Both the position numbers and the translations under genes were made by a program. From positions 1-64,000 of the forward strand of contig JAGFBZ010001965.1 in NCBI GenBank assembly GCA_018398805.1: a DNA stretch of 64,000 nt. The letters are read 5' to 3'. The notes beneath the pieces were generated by a model. The model did not search any database. It was given only the letters and a program-made list of their open reading frames with translations, and was not told the DNA's origin. Within the stretch, counting starts at the first letter, position 1, and every line of letters begins with the position of its first letter. The stretch is from Hirundichthys speculiger. Lineage: Eukaryota > Chordata > Actinopteri > Beloniformes > Exocoetidae. Below, piece by piece: positions 1 through 12,808 of the stretch.

Positions 1-920
1 GCCTATGCCTGAGTTAATCAAACAGATCTATGTTTTAAGAAAAACCCAACACAATAAGGCTTTGAATACAGTATTTCCCAAAAAAGATTTTCATTGAACC
101 TCTAAAGTCCACTGTATTTTATTTAATTCCCCCACCCAAAGTAACTATTATTGGTGGCTGTACTTTTTTTAATGTCAAATGTCAAGGACTCATTCAACTA
201 ATATTCGTTCAAAATATTTGGTGCACTGTGCATTGGGAGGCCCATAAACTACGTGAACCAAACTACGTACAACAACCCACGAGCGGTGCTGTTCTTTGTT
301 TTTATTTTGCAAACTGACTCACAAAACGAACCCATGTCTGCCATGTTGTCTGAAACCTCGTTTGTCAGTGGTCACGTGGTTTTCAGCGCATCGAAGCGGA
401 GCTTCATACGACGCGCCTCGATGGTTCGCTTCGTATGTTCCATCACTGACCTGTACTTGTTCAACCTCCAGCTGAACCAGTCCGCCCCGTTACCTACTGC
501 TCATTAGTCAGCTGAAGTTAGTCAGCTGCTCTCTCCACCTGTCGACCCCACCTGACTCTGGATAACTGCTGGTCATCTCCTCACCTGTTTGAAAAAACCA
601 CTCTGGAACTCTACAACAACTCATGTGCTCCAGATAATCCTCCGCCAGAACATTTCACTCTGTTTCTGTTAATAAACCTTTTGTGTAGCGTTAGCCTGCT
701 CTCTTTGGTCTGTTAGCTTCCTGAATTATGACGGCATATAATCATTGGTTTTGTTTTTGACTACATCCCAACAGTTAAGTTTCTGGTTAGTGTCCCAGTT
801 GCTGCTTTGGACTCTTATTTAATCAATGAATAAGAGTCTCCTGAGTTTCTTTTCTACGAAGCAAAATTTCAATTCACTTTTCCTCAACTAGCCGCGCAGC
901 TACTACTACCTGATGTGACA

Positions 921-946
921 TTTTTTTTTTTTTTTTTTTTTTTTTT
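921..946 (+). repeat. Poly-T tract (26)
   Basis: Uninterrupted T run. No retroposon body is recognised next to it. Confidence 0.95.
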
Positions 947-3900
947 AAGGATTAGCAAGACTGTCATAAGCATCTTCATAAGAAAATAAACTGCTTGTTT
1001 GCACTGCTAAGCTAACGGGATTTTGTATTCCATTTTGAGAAAGTGTTGTGACCATAGTTTGTATAAAAATAGTTGGTTAAGACTTCAATGACAACAGTCG
1101 TACGTTTTTATGAACAGTGGTTTCTGAATTTTCCGAATCTCTGGTCGATTTTAACATTTTGGCAGGTTTGACACCATCAAACCCTGGATCACCCAAAAAT
1201 GGTCAAATGGGTGGCTTGACCAAACCATAAGCTAGCTTTTTTAGCTTGGCTCATTAGAACCTATGACGTTGACTAAAGTTTCCTTACATTCATTCTGAAC
1301 AAATCAGTCAATCCATCTGAGTTTGAGATTCCACTGTTGACGACAACAATGTGTTAGGATTAAGATTAATTTAGAGAACTGTTTAACTGTTAAAACTAAA
1401 CTTTATGGCATGTAAGAATGCAGTCTCTGTTTATGATGCTGCTTTATGACCCAACGACTGGGATCTCCTGACTTCCTGTTCTGCTGTCTTCCAAGGAAGT
1501 TTGGGACTTCCAGATAAACAGTTGGTTTATTATCCTGGACTGTAAGACTGGAGAGCTGTTTACCATCTGGGTTCTGAGACAAAGAGCAATAAAACTCAGA
1601 AGAGCAAGGATCTGCCTATAAGAACTGAGACAATCTGACATTCGGTGTGCATTTCCTTGCATCTCTGTGGTGTTAAGGCAATGCATCATCGGCCGATTAA
1701 AATATTATGCATGGCATATTAAATCTTAGTATTCATGATTGTATATTAAACTCTTTAATTGACCTTTTGTTTCTAGTCTTGACAATGGCACCAGATAAAA
1801 GAACACGGAGAATAAGCAAAAGTGATACACTACTGCCACCAAGGAGTTGTGGTTTGCAAAGTCACTGGATCCTACCGGGTCCGACACTGTAAAAAGACCT
1901 TTTTTAAAATCCCCATCTCCACTCTCTTTTTGTCTTTTTGATTTGTCAAGAATTACAAATAAGAACAAAGGACACATGACAGCTTTAGGGATTTTAGGAT
2001 AATAAACATTATTAGTTAGTAAAAGAATCAATGTGGTAACAGTGAGTCAACAGGCCTATCGGAGCATCATCACATTTGTCAGAAAAACACTGTGGTTATT
2101 TTATTTCAGGTCATGGATTCTTCAGCACACAGAGCAATTTTTAATGGTGCACAGTAAAAGTGAAACAAAGCAACATTCTGCTTTATTAACATGCGTTCAA
2201 CCGGTGGGCTGACGAGATGAGATTTTAGAGTAGAAGTCATTATGCTGCACTGATGCACAAGGAAACTCTGGAGGCACGCACTGGCTTTAAAGACGCATAA
2301 AAAGAAACGCATATAAAAACAAGACCATTTAAATGCATGAAAATAGAGTATGCAAATAAGCAAACAAAACATCTCGGAGAGCAACGAGCGACCACATCAA
2401 TGAGTGCTGCCTGAGGTGACGTGTCTAACGGGGTCATGTGGAAACGTATTTACGAAAAATGAGACACATCCAGACAATGAATGAGCAGCTGGAGAGACAA
2501 AGAGCAGTAAATCCAAGAACTTCAACTCCATTTCAGTCTGCAGCACAAACAGTCGCACTGAAGAAAGGAAGGACTCAAACGCAAACTCCCGTTCAGAGAA
2601 CTGGTCTCATAAGAACTAGAATAAGCTTTATTCGCTCACTAGTCAGCAAACAGAAGGCGCTGCGAAGCAAAAGATCCAACAAGGTCCCCAACACAAAAAA
2701 AAAAACTCAAACAACTTGCAGAGCAGAGTATAAAAGAGAGCAGGAACAAACAAACGTTAACAGCGTGGCGGTGTTGAAACTGAGGGAACTGGTGACTAAC
2801 ACGATGCAGGTGTGCGACAATCACAAGTGAACCCAGGTGTGACATGACAGGATGCAAAACTGAGGAGACCAGCGGTGGGCTACGTTCACGCTAGCAGAAA
2901 CATTGTTCAGTTCCGATCACAATTTAAGACTACAAGCGTCCTGCATTTAGACGTGAATGCAACAGGTACGTATGTTCACCAGATACTTTAAGGCCATTCT
3001 CATTTATAGCAACCAGCGACTGAAAATATAATTTTTCGATCCGTCTCTGAACTACTGCTTATCTGGGGGGAGGGGCAGTCTGAGCATCAAGGTTTATAAA
3101 GGTTTGCAGGAACATGTTAGTTTCACATGAACTCCCAAATGAACCTGCTAAAGCGAAAGTTCTCGACATCCATCAGCATCATTCCTGGAAAGACCTACTG
3201 TTAGAGGAGGAATCACCACCATGTCACATAACAAGCATCTTAAAGGAAACGCAGTCACTTTAATGACGTTCTGAAATGTCGCTGAAGCTTTGAACTGTCA
3301 TGGAAACTCTGCTTATCTTACTGGTGACATTTAGCTCCAGAAAACAGTGTCTTGCCCAGCGATATGCAAGCAGATCAAGGGGTTACGGTTACGCTCCAGG
3401 TGGGACGCCGATTTCTGCACACCTGCTGAGAAATGCACACGGAAGTTATTGCGGAAATGCACGAAACTTGTCCTGTCTGAGCGGCTCTACACACTGATCA
3501 AGAACATGAGCCTGGGAAATCAATTTTCTGATCCTTTATCCTCTTAAACAAACACATAAAAGAACATTGTGGCGGTAAGCCATGGCTTACAGGCGCCTAT
3601 ACACTCCAAAAGCTCGACAGCCAGTCACAAATTAAAACCGTAGAGTGTATAACGGTGATAAGGCATAGGAAAGTCCAGCAGTTTTCAGGCAGGCAGGACT
3701 TGGCATAGCGCCTGTGTGGGTCAGTGTGATGAGGGCCTCGCGTGGATCTCAATCATGTCTAAGTGCCTCATATCAGACACACATCTGATCAAGGACCATG
3801 TACTGATGCGACACAATTCCATAGACGGATTGTATAGCCAATGAAATTCTGAACACAGCGATGTGTCGCTTCAAGGGGTGGAGACAAAGCCACAACCAGA

Positions 3901-4511
3901 AACTACCTGCATAACACAGCCCAGTCAAAACGTGCGTCAATACGTCATTTAGGAAATTATGTTTATGTAAAAAAATGCTGCAAATAACCTGTAATTGGTT
4001 ATAATTGTAAATGTATGTAAATATGTGAATAGTTTGCTATGTTTGCTGTGTTGTAAAAGGTAGTTATAACTTTTATCTTAGGTATGTGGCCATGGTTATC
4101 CAAGTGTCCTTTTGGAGTCTCCAAATGGACATTTTTGGACATACTCTTCCAATAACATGTGTAAAATACTTATTTATTGTGGTATTCTTATCAAATTTGA
4201 ATTTGCACTAGGTAAGGCTTCATGCTGTGGTCCCTTGTGTTTTCCAGCTAATAAGTCACACCTGCACTCATCTGCAGACATCTGTTACAAAAAATAAATT
4301 CAGGTGGAAATAAAAAACTTCTATTTCAGTGTGTTCAAACTTAGATTACTCAATGCTAGTAGCACTTACGGTGATTCTGACAGTTGGGGGAAAACTTCAG
4401 AATGTTACCTTTCAAATAAGGTCCAAAACCATCCATGTACTACAAATGGTTTAAGATCAGCTTTCAATTTACTTTATAGGCGTTTTAGGCAAATTTTTAC
4501 AGGAGCGGTAA

Positions 4512-4580
4512 GGGTTAAAGCAGGGAAACGTGCAAAACCTGTAGGACACCGGTCCTCCAGGACCAACTTTGTCCGCCCAA
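4512..4580 (-). mobile_element. Decayed end of a related CAGGGGTG-type MITE
   Basis: The minus strand reads GGTCCTGGAGGACCGGTGTC CTACAGGTTTTGCACGTTTCCCTGCTTTAACC, a diverged match to the arm of the element at 38494-38717. The other end is not seen. Confidence 0.45.
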
Positions 4581-5160
4581 ATGCATAAAAGTGTGCACAG
4601 ACAACCACGGGCACACCTGTCCTTGCACACAAAACTGTGTGGGCTTTTGTTATTTATCTTTTTAGGCCATGTATTCATTTTTTGAGTAATTTAAGTCTGA
4701 TATGGAGATTTGGAAATGATGGAAAACAGTTGACAGAATTTTAACAAAATAAAACAGATTTCACTGATAGTGATTTTTGTATTAAATCTGTTTCTTGCCA
4801 TTCATTGCAACAATAGTTTTATTTAGGCCAGTCGGGGAAACTTGAATACCATGAAAATGGTCCCCACTAGGTGGCAGCACCGGTCGAAACCGCTCATTAC
4901 TGCTACATTTGGGACTTTTGCGAAATATGTAATCTAAAAGCGAGCAAGCAAGGAAGTAGTGTTCACTATTATTTTGAGAAAAATAAATCATCCTGATTTA
5001 GGTTCTTTAGGTTCTTTTAAAATGCGATCATCCGTTCTCCACCGGCACATAAGGATTTATGATTTAATAGACCTCTGACGCTCTTTTGCACTCATTTCTT
5101 TCAAACCTCCACAGGTCCATTTGTCTGTATTTAAAAAGCTGATTGCTTTTTGTTCTGTTT

Positions 5161-7856
5161 GATTCAAGATTCAAGATTCAAGGCTTTATTTGTCATATGC
5201 ATAGTTAACACAGGGTCAAGGATGCAATGAAATGCTTGCGGGGAGAAAGAACCGCTCGTGACTCGCCAGGGAAAAACCGGATAAAAAGAGTAAGATAAAA
5301 GTACAGTACACTCTACACAGTAGAGAATTCCAACAAATAATGCAGTGAAAAATAAAAATTTCAAGCATATGCGGTAAGTGTACAGTGGGTCACAATGTGT
5401 AATATAATAATAAAATAATAATAATATAATATAATAGTAATAACAATGATAATATAAGTATAGGTTAATGTAAGTGTATATATAATGTGATATAGTATAG
5501 TACAGATACTCAGTACGCATAAGATATGGCAATATGATTGTAAATTCTGTAATATAATATACGTATAACTATGTATATATATGTATATGATATATATATA
5601 TAATATGATGATGATAATAGTGCTAGTAATGATAATATGAGACACAATATACACAGAGTGGTACACTATACACCGAGTGGATCCTAACAAAATTAGATAT
5701 AGCATTTTCAAAAATATACAGCAATATACAATAGAAAAAAAAGATATTAGGGTGTCAACATTAACTAAAGTGTCGTAGTGTAAGGTGCATGGGAAGGGTG
5801 TGTATACAATCATTGCACATGAATACGGTATATTGCACATAGTGGGGTATTGCACATTGTCTATAGCAGCGGTTATGACAGAATATGGAATAGAGGTAGT
5901 GAGTCTTTATGGCAGAGTGAAGGTGCTACCTGGAGTTGAGTAACCTGACGGCCTGGGGGTAGTAGCTGTCCCTCAGTCTTTTTGTGCGGGCGGGCAGGCT
6001 CCTGTGCCGTCTGCCAGATGGTAGCGGACGGAAAAGTCCATGTGCTGGATGTGTGTGGGTCTTTGGTGATGATCTGCGCCTTACGCAGACCCCTGCTGTA
6101 GAAAATGTCCTGGATGGAGGGGAGGCTGCTGCCTGTGATGTCCTCTGCCGCTCGCAACCACCCTCTGTAGTGCTTTGCGGCTCTGGGCAGTGCAGTTCCC
6201 ATACCACACTGTGATGCAGCCCGTCAGCAGACTCTCGATGGTGCACCTGTAGAAGTTGGTGAGGATGCTGGTGTTCATGCCAAACTTCCTCAGCTTCCTC
6301 AGGAAGTAGAGTCGCTGCCGGGCTTTCTTCACCACAGTGTCTGTGTGAAGTGACCAGGACAGATCCTCAGTGATGTGGACGCCCAGGAACTTGAAGCTGC
6401 TGACCTGCTCCACCTCAGCGTTGTTTGATGTAGATGGGGGGGTGCTGGTCAGTCCGCTGCCTCCTGAAGTCCACGATCATCTCCTTGGTCTTGCTGACAT
6501 TCAGAGAGAGGTTGTTCTCCTGGCACCAGCTGGTTAGTTGGTAGATCTCGTCTCTGTAGGCTCTCTCGTCGTTGTTGGTGATGAGGCCCAGGATGGTGGT
6601 GTCGTCAGCGAACTTCAGGATGGTTTTGGAGCTGTGCCTGGCGGTGCAGTCGTGGGTGAAGAGGGAGTAGAGTAGCGGACTGAGAACGCAGCCCTGAGGT
6701 GTGCCGGTGCTGAGGACACGTGTGGAGGAGAGGTGGCTGCCGATTCTCACTGCCTGCGGTCTGTTGGTGAGGAAGTCCCAAATCCAGCTGCAGATGGGGC
6801 CCCCCAGGCCCAGGGCAGTGAGCTTGGAGACCAGTTTGGAGGGGATGATGGTGTTGAATGCTGAGCTGTAGTCAATGAATAGCATTCTCACGTAGGTGTT
6901 ACTTCTCTCTACATGGCTGAGAGAGCTGTGAACTGCAAGAGCAATGGCGTCATCTGTGGACCTCTTTTCTCTGTATGCAAACTGCAGGGGGTCCAGGGTG
7001 GGGGGGAGAGAGAGCTGCTGATGTGTTTCTGGATGAGTTTCTCAAAACACTTCATGATGACTGATGTGAGTGCTATGGGCCGGAAGTCATTTGGGCATGA
7101 TGCTGTGGGGGTCTTTGGGATGGGAACTACAGTGGAGGTCTTGAAGATGGTGGGCACAGTCGACTGGCTCAGGGACAGGTTGAAGATGTTGGTGAACACC
7201 TCGGCTAGCTGGCTGGAGCAGGCTCTCAGCACCCGTCCGGGGATGCCGTCGGGCCCTGGTGCTTTGCGGGGGTTCACCTTCCTGAATGCCTGTCTGACTG
7301 TGGCTGTGTCCAGGTGGAGCACGGCGTCCTCACTGCTCACCTGTGGTCTGGAAGCAGGCGCGGTGTTGTTTGCATCAAACCGGGCGTAGAAGGTGTTTAG
7401 CTCGTCCGGGAATGATGCGCTGGACAGTTCCACTGGCCTGCTCCTCCCCCTGTAGTCGGTGATGCAGCGTAGTCCCTGCCACACACGTCTGGAGTCGTGG
7501 CTCAGCTGGGCAGACTCCACTCTCCTCCTGTATTCCCTCTTAGAAGCTTTGATGGTCCTCCTGAGGTCATATTTGGCTGCTTTGTAGGCTTCTGGGTCTC
7601 CTGAGTTGAAGGCAGCGGTGCGAGCGTTTAGTTTAACACGCACCACTGGTCCATCCCAGGGGTTTCTTGTTAGGGTAAGTGCAGATGGAGATTTTAGGCA
7701 CGATGTCATCAATGCGCTTCCCTATGTAGCCTATGACAGAGTCTGTGTATGCATTGATGTCTCCATCAGCTGCGTCTGCAAACATCTGCCAGTCAGTTGT
7801 CTCAAAGCAGTCTTGGAGGACCTCGTCGGATGTGTTGCTCCACTTATGTGTTAGCC
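5161..7856 (-). mobile_element. 5'-truncated, frameshifted L2/CR1-like LINE
   Basis: Reads on the minus strand. Seen: a pre-RT linker (7712-7400), RT finger block RKAPGPDGIPGRVL, motif [12 protein letters not shown], motif [15 protein letters not shown], catalytic box FADDTTI, then KFLGVHITEDLSW and the conserved C-terminal region ending near 5926. The endonuclease domain is missing because the copy is 5'-truncated near 7856. Single-base frameshifts split the ORF near 7680, near 7000 (a C run), near 6425, near 6150 and near 6060, so the copy is dead. The 3' UTR (5161-5925) holds an ATA-rich stretch and ends in a 7-bp tail repeat GATTCAA x3 (plus strand, 5161-5181), which is typical of L2-clade LINEs that end in short tandem repeats. 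The clade is inferred from these motifs, not from a database. Confidence 0.9.
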
Positions 7857-8769
7857 TGGAGACTGGTTTTTCCTGGTTTTTGGCAGTTCATTTTTCATAA
7901 AATGCAAATAAACCGGAATGCAATGAATTTTGAAATCTCATATTTTCATCGCGGTAGAACATTAAAACAACATTAACTGTTGAAAGTGAATTTCCGTGAA
8001 AAATGTGAGCTCAGTTTGAGTGGGATGGCAGCAACGCATCTCAAAAGCTGTGACACTGGAAACAAAAGTTTCCTGTGAAAAGTAAGTGGTACTGAGGAAA
8101 AAAAGAAACACCTGGAGGAACATCTGCAGCTGATAAGATTAACTGTCAGCAGGTTATTGACATGATTGGAGAGGCGGAGTCTCTCCGAACAAAAGATGAA
8201 CAGAGGTCTGAAAAACTGTCTAGAATTTGTCAAACTATTTCTGAAAAAATCTTCCGTGGGATGATATTACAAAGACATTTAAACGTCTCCTCATCCATCA
8301 TATGAAATATCAAAGTTTCTCTCCACCTCGTCATTTGCTCTCCGATTCTGAGACTCTGGAGATCAAGTGACAGGATGGAAAATCTCTATTGGATGATTGT
8401 AATTGTTGGGCTCCCAGGTGGTGATTCTGTCATGGACAGTTGTGGTTTGTAATAGAAGCCTCCACATATGAGGCGACACCCTGGGAGCTCATTCAGGCAG
8501 GATCTCCAGCAGCGTTACATGCATGGTTTATTCCAATTACTCCGTCTCATTCATAAATCTAGGTGCTCGCCTCTCGCATGCCCTCTGATGTCTCTCATTC
8601 ACTTAAAATCCCACCTCCTCCCCTGCTCCAGGTCTTGTGGACTGGGATTAAGTCAAGTTGATCACCTGTAGTAGGTGGGGACTGGTTTAGATGGGAGCCA
8701 AGATAACAAAACCCAAATGTCTTACTATTAAAACATTTTGAAGTCTCCATAGCGAGAGAGTTTACTACT

Positions 8770-9125
8770 GACTGAAATGGACTGAAGGACTGCCTTTTCT
8801 CAATCAGCCTTCTCTTTTAAAGCCGTAAAAGTATGGAATGGACTCCTGGACAGAATAAAGACAATTCCAGATTATATAACTTTTTCACATGCAGTCAAAA
8901 ATTGGCTGCTCAGCAACCAGTCTTGCTCACATTAAGGGGCTCATTTTATTCTCGCATTATTCTGTACAGGATGCATTGTAAAGAGTAATCATTTTTATTG
9001 TTTTTTAAGCTATTGTAAATTTATCCAATTGTTGCGCTTTTATTTTGTTGTATTTTATGTTCTTTGCCTTCTTGTCTTACTGTTTATCTGTGTTAAGGAT
9101 TACAGATGGAAATAATACATTTTAG
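8770..9125 (+). mobile_element. LINE 3'-end fragment (RT C-terminal tail plus 3' UTR)
   Basis: Plus-strand frame ending at a TAA (8933-8935) reads KAVKVWNGLLDRIKTIPDYI and continues to WLLSNQSCSH. The W-N...I...F...VKNWL pattern is typical of the C-terminus of fish LINE ORF2 proteins. It is followed by an AT-rich tail with GGATTACAGATGGAAATAA. The upstream part of the ORF is absent. Clade not assigned. Confidence 0.5.
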
Positions 9126-9129
9126 ACAA

Positions 9130-11225
9130 TATATTATTCCATAATACTACAGGTTTGATTGATTTCAGAATGACATGGTCGCTCTTCGTGGTGTTGAACT
9201 CTTACTATCAAATGCTTTAAGCTATGTGTCAAAAAATGTATTAATGCTTGTAAGCCCCGCTGTTGCCGGCATGTGTATGTTGTAAAACGATGTAATCACA
9301 AGCTTTATTGGGCTTAAAGGGCCCGGTCATGTGACCCGCCCCCGGCCCGGCAGTGACATGTTCCGCTGCTGGCTCAACCCCAAAGGATACACCAAACACC
9401 TCACAGGTCCACCAGTCAGGGTCACCACAACTGAATCATGGGGATCCAGTTGGTAAATACCTTGGTGGGCCAGATGTTTAAACACCAGTAGGGCTGAAGC
9501 ACCCCAGGTGTGGCCCCCACCCCGTAACAACACCACCACCGGGCCCCACTTAGAAAACAGTGAATGCTACCAAAAACCTGCTGGAGTGTAGGAGTAGACA
9601 GGGTGGTGGCAAGGAGGACAGCGACACACTCCTTCATCGCAACCCATCCAGCACCAAGCCAGCACCTCCAACCCAACCATGACAATCCGGATATGCTCCC
9701 GTACAGACAACATCCTTTCCAAGGAAGCCCTTTCTTCTTTCAGCTAGATGATGCTAAACAGAGAGCTGCATACATTGCAAATGCTTGGCTTCGTAGAAGT
9801 CTGGTTGTCTGGTTCCTGGCCACCGTCCAGACCTTTCAACAACTAAAACCATCCGGCACATGATGACATCACAATCATATCAAAGACACAGGATAGTTGA
9901 TGAGCTTGTATCTTAATGGGACAAAAACTTAATGTACCAAAACTACATTCGTGCATAGACGCAGTTTTACTCATTGAAACTGCAACCGAGCCTTCCGGCT
10001 CCTGGAGCGACATCTGTGAAAATGATCCTGCTGTGCTCCGAAAGACACCGGCAGCTTTGAGCCAGTGACCTGGTGAGCCACAAAACCACAAATGGCGATG
10101 GGCTTATCTTTCAGTTATGTAACGGCCAAGCTACGAGACAACAAAATCTCCAAATGTAGTACATCGATGTACTGTCTGTGGTAACTTGTCACTTCACTGA
10201 GATTTGAGGATGAATGAGCTAAAGAGGGAGAACTCCAGGGTTCGTGAAAGGCCACTTACATGTGGAGGCATGTCACGTCACTCTAAAGAGGAGGGAAGGA
10301 AGATGGATACGTGTTCCCTCAGAAGCCTCCTCATCTTCCTTGACGTTCATTTGAGGGACCAGAAGATCCTTGAGAATGCTAAAAGAGAAAGGAAGCATAT
10401 ATTAGCATCCAACACTGACACAGACGAGTTACTAGCTAAACCCAACCAACAGAGCTGAGATAAATATAAAGAAACTAATCTGGCCTGGCACGCTGCAGCA
10501 CCGCACACAACTCATAATGGCGTCTGAAAGAAGATCAAGGCAAGAAACCATTAGCAGGCCGGCTAATTGAAAGACCGTGGCAGGAAGAGCATCCGTTCAG
10601 CGTCGTCTTCTCAGTTCTTTGGTTTCTTCAGCAGCTCAGCCATGATGCAACAATCGTGAGGCGGTTAACTTCTGGCTAACCAGCAGTTTCGCTGTGGTTA
10701 GTTGACCACCAGAGCCTGCTCTGCTAGTTAGCTACCGGCAAACCAGCCTGAAAGGATCCAGACCAACCTGGGAGCAAATTTAGGAATACTACGACTCCTG
10801 TCTCTTACCGGTCTGCCACCACGCATCTCAGTTTGTGCTGATCCAAAGCTAAGGCCAAGTGCAAGACAGCATCCTTATTAGAAATTGGTTTTATGTGGAA
10901 GGAGCCAAATAGCCGAAGAATCATCGCTTGATAGTTTCTAATTTCTCTAGTTCTACTTGCAAACCAGTTAAAACTGTTTATTAAACTGTTAATCGCGCCC
11001 TACTTAATGAATTACATTAAATTCGACCTTTATTGCACAACACGAGTAAACAAATTTGGTGCACAGACTCTTTGAAGACAACAAAGTAACATTTAAGGTG
11101 GGTGGTAATACAGATTGCAAATCACAAGATAAGGTTCCTGAAGCAAAATCACCTGAATGGTCTGCTGCCACAGCAGGTGACCAGTGAGATGACGGAACAT
11201 CTGGCTAACTGGCTTTCAGCAAGCC
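9130..11225. other. No gene supported
   Basis: Moderately GC-rich anonymous DNA. Frames at 9327-9863 overlap on both strands and show no family motif. Possibly old repeat DNA. Confidence 0.4.
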
Positions 11226-11962
11226 CCCGATTTGGTCCGAATGGACCCGTGAAAATTCTACCAGAAACCAACCTGAGTCTTTAGTTTCCGACCACAAAAC
11301 GAACCGAGTTACCCGAATAGAACCGAGACAATCCAGCCCATAGCTGCTTCTATTAAAAGTTGTCTATCGTTGAATAAAACTTGATTTTCTTACCTAAAGT
11401 TGTCTTCTTCTACCCGGTTTAGTCGCTCCATAGGCTATGTGATGCTAACAACAATAAATCCACGTTATTTTCTTTATGGATACATACGCTATTTGTAGCA
11501 ACTGCTAACACTAATAGCCTACACCGGTCAGGACGTGTGGTGAATATGTTCTCTCATCCAACGTTATCATGTTGGCGATCCGTTGTGCTTTACAGCTGCC
11601 GGGCAAACCGCTAATAACACGTTATGGCAACACGGTTGTTTCATGACAAACACGCCACGTTAATGAATAATTAATTAAACTGGCCCGAGTCCTGACATTG
11701 GCTAAACCAAACTACTGTTTTGTTTGTTTACTTTTGCTACAGCCTATCGGATGGAAGGGGGCGGGGACGTAGGGGGCTGAGTGACAGCTTTACCTCTCTC
11801 GGGTAAACGTGGACCCAGCCTGTCAGAGAGCACCGACCGGAGCCGAGGCTAACTGTACCGATTCAGACCAGAACCTGGAGTCATGTCTTGTGAATGGACC
11901 CGATTCGGGTCGGGTCAGAACCTCAGGTTTTTCGGGTTTTCAGGTTGTTCCAAAGACCTCTA
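11226..11962 (+). mobile_element. TAGAGG...CCTCTA element, copy 1, left end damaged
   Basis: Right end CAAAGACCTCTA present. The left part starts inside the family consensus at about TTGGTCCGAATGGACCCG; the terminal TAGAGG is missing and an internal block seen in the other copies is deleted. It contains the same TAGGCTATGTGATG, ACTGCTAACACTAATAGCC and GTCAGAGAGCACCGACCGGA segments as the other copies. Confidence 0.75.
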
Positions 11963-12137
11963 GTTAGGACACTTCTAGGCCGTTTCAAAAACCAGTCATG
12001 ATGCTCCAAGAGATTAGGTCCTCACTGACTAGCTGACTAGCTAGCTATCTGACATCAGTGACTGCAGGGCAGCCGTCACTCAGAAAGACGACACTTATTA
12101 TGCCCCTAATTATAAATCAAGTGATGAAATTAGGCAT

Positions 12138-12808
12138 TTGCCGATTGTGCTAGTAAAAGTGGCATATTTTGCTAGTGGCAGTGCTCTTTTTTTTTTTTTT
12201 TGCCCAAATTATGCTCGCTTTTCAAAATGATGCTACTTTTTAAAAAAAATTATTCTGTGCACAAACTTCACAACTCACAAGACAAGTTTGAAAATGTATT
12301 TTTATTAACCCTGGCCTGACGTTCTGGGCCCGGTTGTTCAAAACCTGGGTAACTTTATCCGGTGGTTAGGCCTATACGGCGGATAAATCTGCTATCCAGC
12401 GGATAGTTATCCAGCTAACAAAAATAGGTTGCACAAACCCTGGATAGTGTGGTGGATAACTATCCGCGGATAGCTTGCTTACCATCGCATATAGCAGAAC
12501 GTTACAGTTTGCGCAAGGTTTTGCACTCAAATGGCCTCCAGTTACCATGGTGAAGTATGCAAATTTCGAATAAACAACGAACTGTCCGTGCGCTAGCAGC
12601 TTGCGCTGGGTTTCAAAACAAATAAAAACAAATACAGTGAAAACTAAACCATGCAGTTTCTGACAAATGATTTGAATTATTCTAAAATTGTGCTATTAAG
12701 ACAAGAAAATATACGGATTATGCTAGCAGTGCTACTTTTGGAAAAAGGGCAAAAATTATGTTCAATTCCTCAGATTATGCCAAAAAATTATGCTAGCACA
12801 ATCGGCAA
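12138..12808. mobile_element. Inverted-repeat element, 671 bp, superfamily unknown
   Basis: TTGCCGATTGTGCTAG (12138-12153) is the exact inverse of CTAGCACAATCGGCAA (12793-12808), and the similarity extends inward (GGCATATTTTGCTAG against CTCAGATTATGCC and related ATTATGCTAGC motifs). No target duplication is recognised. The middle (12313-12500) holds a different GC-richer stretch with repeated GGATA/TATCC, perhaps a nested insertion. Confidence 0.6.

Larger units (their letters stand above)
1..5160. other. No gene supported
   Basis: Apart from the poly-T at 921 and the MITE scrap at 4512, I see no exon with splice sites or recognisable protein. The longest frame (2438-2830) begins at GTG and has no known motif. 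A 16-bp perfect palindrome GTAAGCCATGGCTTAC lies at 3575-3590. Confidence 0.5.

Noticed and set aside
2438..2830. 130-codon frame
   Set aside because: Starts at GTG, has no recognisable domain, splice structure or neighbouring exon; probably chance.
5361..5855. Tyr-Ile-rich frames on the minus strand
   Set aside because: Translation of the ATA-rich 3' UTR of the LINE.
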